64,000 nucleotides of DNA from Undaria pinnatifida (Eukaryota; Sar; Phaeophyceae; Laminariales; Alariaceae). Positions 61,701 to 64,000 of the stretch are shown here, in pieces (position 1 is the first letter of the stretch; each line of letters begins with the position of its first letter). The translations under genes were made by a program, and so were the position numbers. Where the stretch lies: NCBI GenBank assembly GCA_012845835.1, contig JABAKD010000021.1:14262978-14326977 (forward strand). The letters are read 5' to 3'. The notes beneath the pieces were generated by a model, which was not told where the DNA came from, did no database searches, and saw only the letters and a program-made list of their open reading frames with translations.

Positions 61701-63161
61701 GTACATGCGATCTTGGCTGCAAATCCACCGTCTGCGAATCGTGGAATGGATAGCACATTTCAATGAAGTGTGGGCGAACCACCGGGTCTTCTCTAGAGTC
61801 ATTCATGCTCAACCGTCAATGAGTCTAACAAAAATTGAACGGGAAAGGAAAATACCGACGAAACCGGCGCCAGGTCGACATTTTCGGGAAGTCGGGATAG
61901 TTTTGTGAAATATTGGGGTTTTGGTTGGATGAAATGACACGGGTGTACGTATACCGCAACAGGGCAATCACTCGCTTAAAGAAACACTCACCGTACAATG
62001 GTCGATCAGCAATAAAACTGCATAAAAGGGACGACTACATATATTCATGCCCCCAATGGGTGCGTAAACCCTGCGGGACATTACGGCCGCGTCTCTTGTA
62101 TACGAGGTTCTTGTAGTGGATGTTTTTCATCCATTTGGAGCACATGATTCGGATTTAGGCAGATCCAATCAGTTGCGATACGATCTTCCGCTGATGCGTA
62201 CTTAGGCAGTTCCAATCAGTTGAGGTACGACCTTCCGCATGCTACACAGTTTTGTGACATGTGAATGCTCTTGTTGAGGTAGGACGTTGATTGAAACGGC
62301 TGCTCGACTTCGCTTGAATTGCCGGCCGTCTGAACTAAGCAGACGAAACGCGGGAAACCATTGTAGTGTCATGTTCGGATGTTGGTGGTAGAAAAGTGGG
62401 CTAAACATGGCGCTGTGTACCGTACAAGGCGTCGATTGTCACAACTATGTCATAAATAACTTGCCCATTAAATAGCATGGTCGGAAAACGTGTACAGTAC
62501 AGTGGGCGAACGAATTTCAACCTATTCTGAACATGTCTCTACTTCAATGGAAGTCAAGTAAAACATTCAGAATCCCCCCTGTGGCGAAGGCCACCCCTAG
62601 ACTGTGTGTTTCCACGCTGCCCATACAAGATATTCTCCTCTTATTCAATTCGACCTGACCAATCCGACCTGACAGGTTTATCAATGACAACGCTTCGACG
62701 ACGCTACCTGAGGACATATTCGATGGCGTGGGGTCGAACGGAGGCCTGCTGTCGTTGTGAGTGTATGTCAATCGTGGAGCAGAGGGATTTTGCTGGCTAC
62801 AGTACAAGCAGGCAATAATACGCAGATTGTGGCTACGTGCCTTGTTACGCCCTCTCCCAAGTGATCTCTGTTCCCCAGTCATTTTTGCGGATGACCCAGA
62901 CGTCAAATCGGCAGAAACGTGACCCAGGTCAACAACACGCCAACATGCATTTGTTCACATAAGATGCCAAACACAGCCGCTGGTGTTGCCTATGGCCAGC
63001 ACGGCCGGGCCCACCGTTTGTCTTCGTTTGTCAAACCACAACATGGTAATCGTGCTTACATCCACACCTTCGGCCGACGCGCCTCTGTCGTTATGCATAC
63101 ACGTTTTCTCTGCGTTCAGGAATCTATCTGACAACCCGGGCCTGCAATGCATCCCCGCCGC
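52707..63161 (+). CDS. LRR gene, copy B (gene model, seven exons, incomplete)
   Basis: Exons: 52707-52796 (N-terminal cap), 54685-54756, 55813-55886 (damaged), 56658-56729, 61596-61667, 62676-62756 (single LRRs) and 63120-63161 (C-terminal cap). All introns are phase 2 and about 1.9, 1.06, 0.77, 4.87, 1.0 and 0.36 kb. The cysteines in the two caps (NWTDCGL and TCFD; PGLQCIP) are as expected of an extracellular LRR stack, but the start codon, signal peptide and any effector domain are not seen. In brown algae, one-LRR-per-exon genes include ROCO GTPases and NB-ARC-TPR relatives; no GTPase, NB-ARC or kinase motif is visible here. Exon 2 must be skipped or repaired for an open product. The gene probably starts upstream of 52.7 kb and may continue past the window. 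Confidence 0.65.
54685..54756 (+). CDS. LRR exon 1, copy B (72 bp)
   Basis: CTGCAG acceptor and GTGAGTG donor. The protein reads DLSRNDLTTIPADMFESMG and ends in a leucine split by the intron: a canonical 24-residue LRR with Asn 5, Leu 7, Ile 10, Pro 11 and Phe 15. By eye it differs from copy A at 17 of 72 bases. Confidence 0.8.
55813..55886 (+). pseudogene. LRR exon 2, copy B, frameshifted
   Basis: The acceptor is GGCAG. The protein reads YLSEGKISTIDEDAFQPCA, a good LRR start. One base is then missing relative to copy A (TCCTGG against TCCCTGG), giving a TAA stop just before the junction. The donor that reads GTGAGT in copy A is GCGAGT here. The exon is 74 bp against 78 in copy A. Confidence 0.65.
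56658..56729 (+). CDS. LRR exon 3, copy B (72 bp)
   Basis: TCCTCAG acceptor, GTGAGTGC donor. The protein reads AVYDNLLASIEANLFDNLG, then SLRV and a split leucine. It keeps Asn 5, the leucine ladder and Phe 15. The counterpart in copy A has lost its acceptor. Confidence 0.75.
59899..59986. repeat. 44-bp tandem duplication
   Basis: TTTGTTTGTCTCTGT starts at 59899 and again at 59943, each followed by TTGTTAACTCGGGCGGAAAC. It lies in the long intron of LRR copy B; copy A has a single, diverged version near 21865. Confidence 0.9.
61596..61667 (+). CDS. LRR exon 4, copy B (72 bp)
   Basis: CCGTAAG acceptor as in copy A, GTGAGTATC donor. The protein reads DLSGNQLAALPSGMFADLE and ends MTT plus a split leucine. 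All LRR consensus positions are kept. Confidence 0.8.
62676..62756 (+). CDS. LRR exon 5, copy B (81 bp)
   Basis: TGACAG acceptor, GTGAGTG donor. 27 residues read FINDNASTTLPEDIFDGVG, then SNGGLLS and a split leucine. Leu 7 of the repeat is Ser here, while the SNGG extension is shared with copy A. Confidence 0.75.
63120..63161 (+). CDS. LRR C-terminal cap exon, copy B (42 bp)
   Basis: GTTCAG acceptor, GTAAGTG donor. The protein reads NLSDNPGLQCIPA. A shortened repeat with NP-LxC is the usual end of an LRR stack. The next exon was not found in the remaining 0.8 kb. Confidence 0.65.
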
Positions 63162-64000
63162 GTAAGTGATGTGGATAGGGGATGGGTGACCATATTTTGT
63201 ATTTTGCTGCGGCCTCTGGTTTCGCCTAGATTACGAGCAATCGTACAGTGGTGTATACCTCGGCGGGGGAGCCGAGTGTGACGGAGTTGTTCCGCCCTCA
63301 TTATTGATTTTTCACTCGAGACCTCGACTTTATGTGGCTATTGTGGATTTGAGGCTGACCGCGGCGGAAAACACTCGCGGTAAATCCCAGAGATGGCTCG
63401 TGCACGGACAACTCAATCCCTTCCGACTGTCTGACCTCAACTTAAATATGCCCCGTCAACCTCCACTCGTTTCGTGCCTCTGTTTAACCATCGCAGAACC
63501 TTCGCCGACCCTTCAGACTCTGTCACCCATACACTGGCCGACCCTAATGGCGTGTGCGGTGAGAAGCGTCGAGTCCTAAATGAAAAGTGTCGACCTCAAT
63601 CCACAGCCTTTGGCGACGAATAACGTCTACCGGTGTCAACGGCGGCATGTCGTTACCAACTTGAGGTGACAGGGACGTTGCGTGAAAATGAACGGGCATT
63701 GTTGGTTTCATTTTTCGTATATTCCGTACGTGGAAAAAAAGTAAAAAACGTACGGGATACTGTAATAAAATAATCCATAAGTTTGGGCGGTTTTGCAACG
63801 TCGGTTGATGTCCCCATGTTTGCTCACGGTTTAATCTTTGTCGTCGATGTACTCCGTGAAGCCTTTATTATTAATGAATATTTCAATGCCCCGTCATACC
63901 CTCTGTTGTACGCTGCTTGCACGAACTGACGAACAGAATGTACACCAGCCACTGCGGTTACGTGTGCAGCTGGTCTAACGTGTCAGGCTGGGGCAAACGG
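63162..64000. other. unassigned DNA after the last LRR exon
   Basis: A 91-codon open frame at 63304-63579 (plus) and an 84-codon frame at 63544-63798 (minus) have no recognisable domain. The downstream part of the LRR gene may lie here or beyond the window. Confidence 0.3.

Larger units (their letters stand above)
53909..63095 (+). repeat. Segmental duplication, copy B (about 9.2 kb)
   Basis: The partner of 11052-24995, with the same order and orientation. It lacks the T composites and the 92-bp minisatellite of copy A. One private change is a 44-bp tandem duplication at 59899-59986. The alignment ends just before the C-terminal cap exon, which copy A therefore lacks. Confidence 0.8.

Noticed and set aside
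1..64000. CRISPR arrays, rRNA genes, bacterial operons
   Set aside because: No regular spacer-repeat array, no rRNA-like sequence and no runs of adjacent long frames are present.

Overview
The window looks like nuclear DNA of a eukaryote, most plausibly a brown alga (Phaeophyceae) or a close stramenopile relative. There are no operons or long open frames. Short exons with GTGAGT/GTAAGT donors and CAG or TAAG acceptors lie in a sea of diverged repeats. Leucine-rich repeats (LRRs) are coded one per short exon, a layout known from Ectocarpus immune-receptor candidates. The organism assignment is inference from architecture, not from a marker gene.

The only protein-coding system supported with confidence is an LRR gene present twice on the + strand. 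Copy B (about 52.7-63.2 kb) has seven recognisable exons: a cysteine-containing N-terminal LRR cap, five single-LRR exons of 72-81 bp (one of them damaged), and a 42-bp C-terminal cap. All are separated by introns of 0.36-4.9 kb in the same phase. Copy A (11.8-24.7 kb) has five matching exons but neither cap. The copies lie in a segmental duplication of about 9-14 kb (11.05-25.0 kb versus 53.9-63.1 kb) that can be aligned by eye through exons and introns. Copy A is longer because repeats inserted into its introns. Each copy carries different damage: a lost acceptor and a weak donor in A, a frameshift and altered donor in B.

The rest is mostly repetitive. Family T is a TA-flanked inverted-repeat element with long G or C runs (0.74, 2.4, 9.4, 15.6, 19.4, 27.4, 38.6, 39.8 and 49.5 kb). 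Family C is a 2-5 kb modular composite repeat, solitary at 5.4-9.4 kb, a head-to-tail array of three at 28.2-38.4 kb, and an inverted decayed copy near 48 kb. C carries tRNA-derived, SINE-like heads with recognisable pol III A and B boxes. There are also minisatellites, (TA)n, (GTT)n and (CTG)n tracts, a nested inverted repeat at 42.1-42.4 kb, a hAT transposase relic at 45.8 kb, and broken coding-like sequence on the minus strand at 51.2-51.9 kb.

Layout: 0-5.4 kb, T elements and unassigned DNA; 5.4-9.9 kb, C1 plus T; 10-10.4 kb, minisatellite; 11-25 kb, LRR copy A; 25-28 kb, low-complexity DNA, a dispersed repeat and T; 28.2-38.4 kb, C array; 38.4-40.5 kb, (GTT)n and two back-to-back T copies; 40.5-52.7 kb, unassigned DNA with relics; 52.7-63.2 kb, LRR copy B; the last 0.8 kb is unassigned. 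I saw no real tRNA, rRNA or CRISPR.
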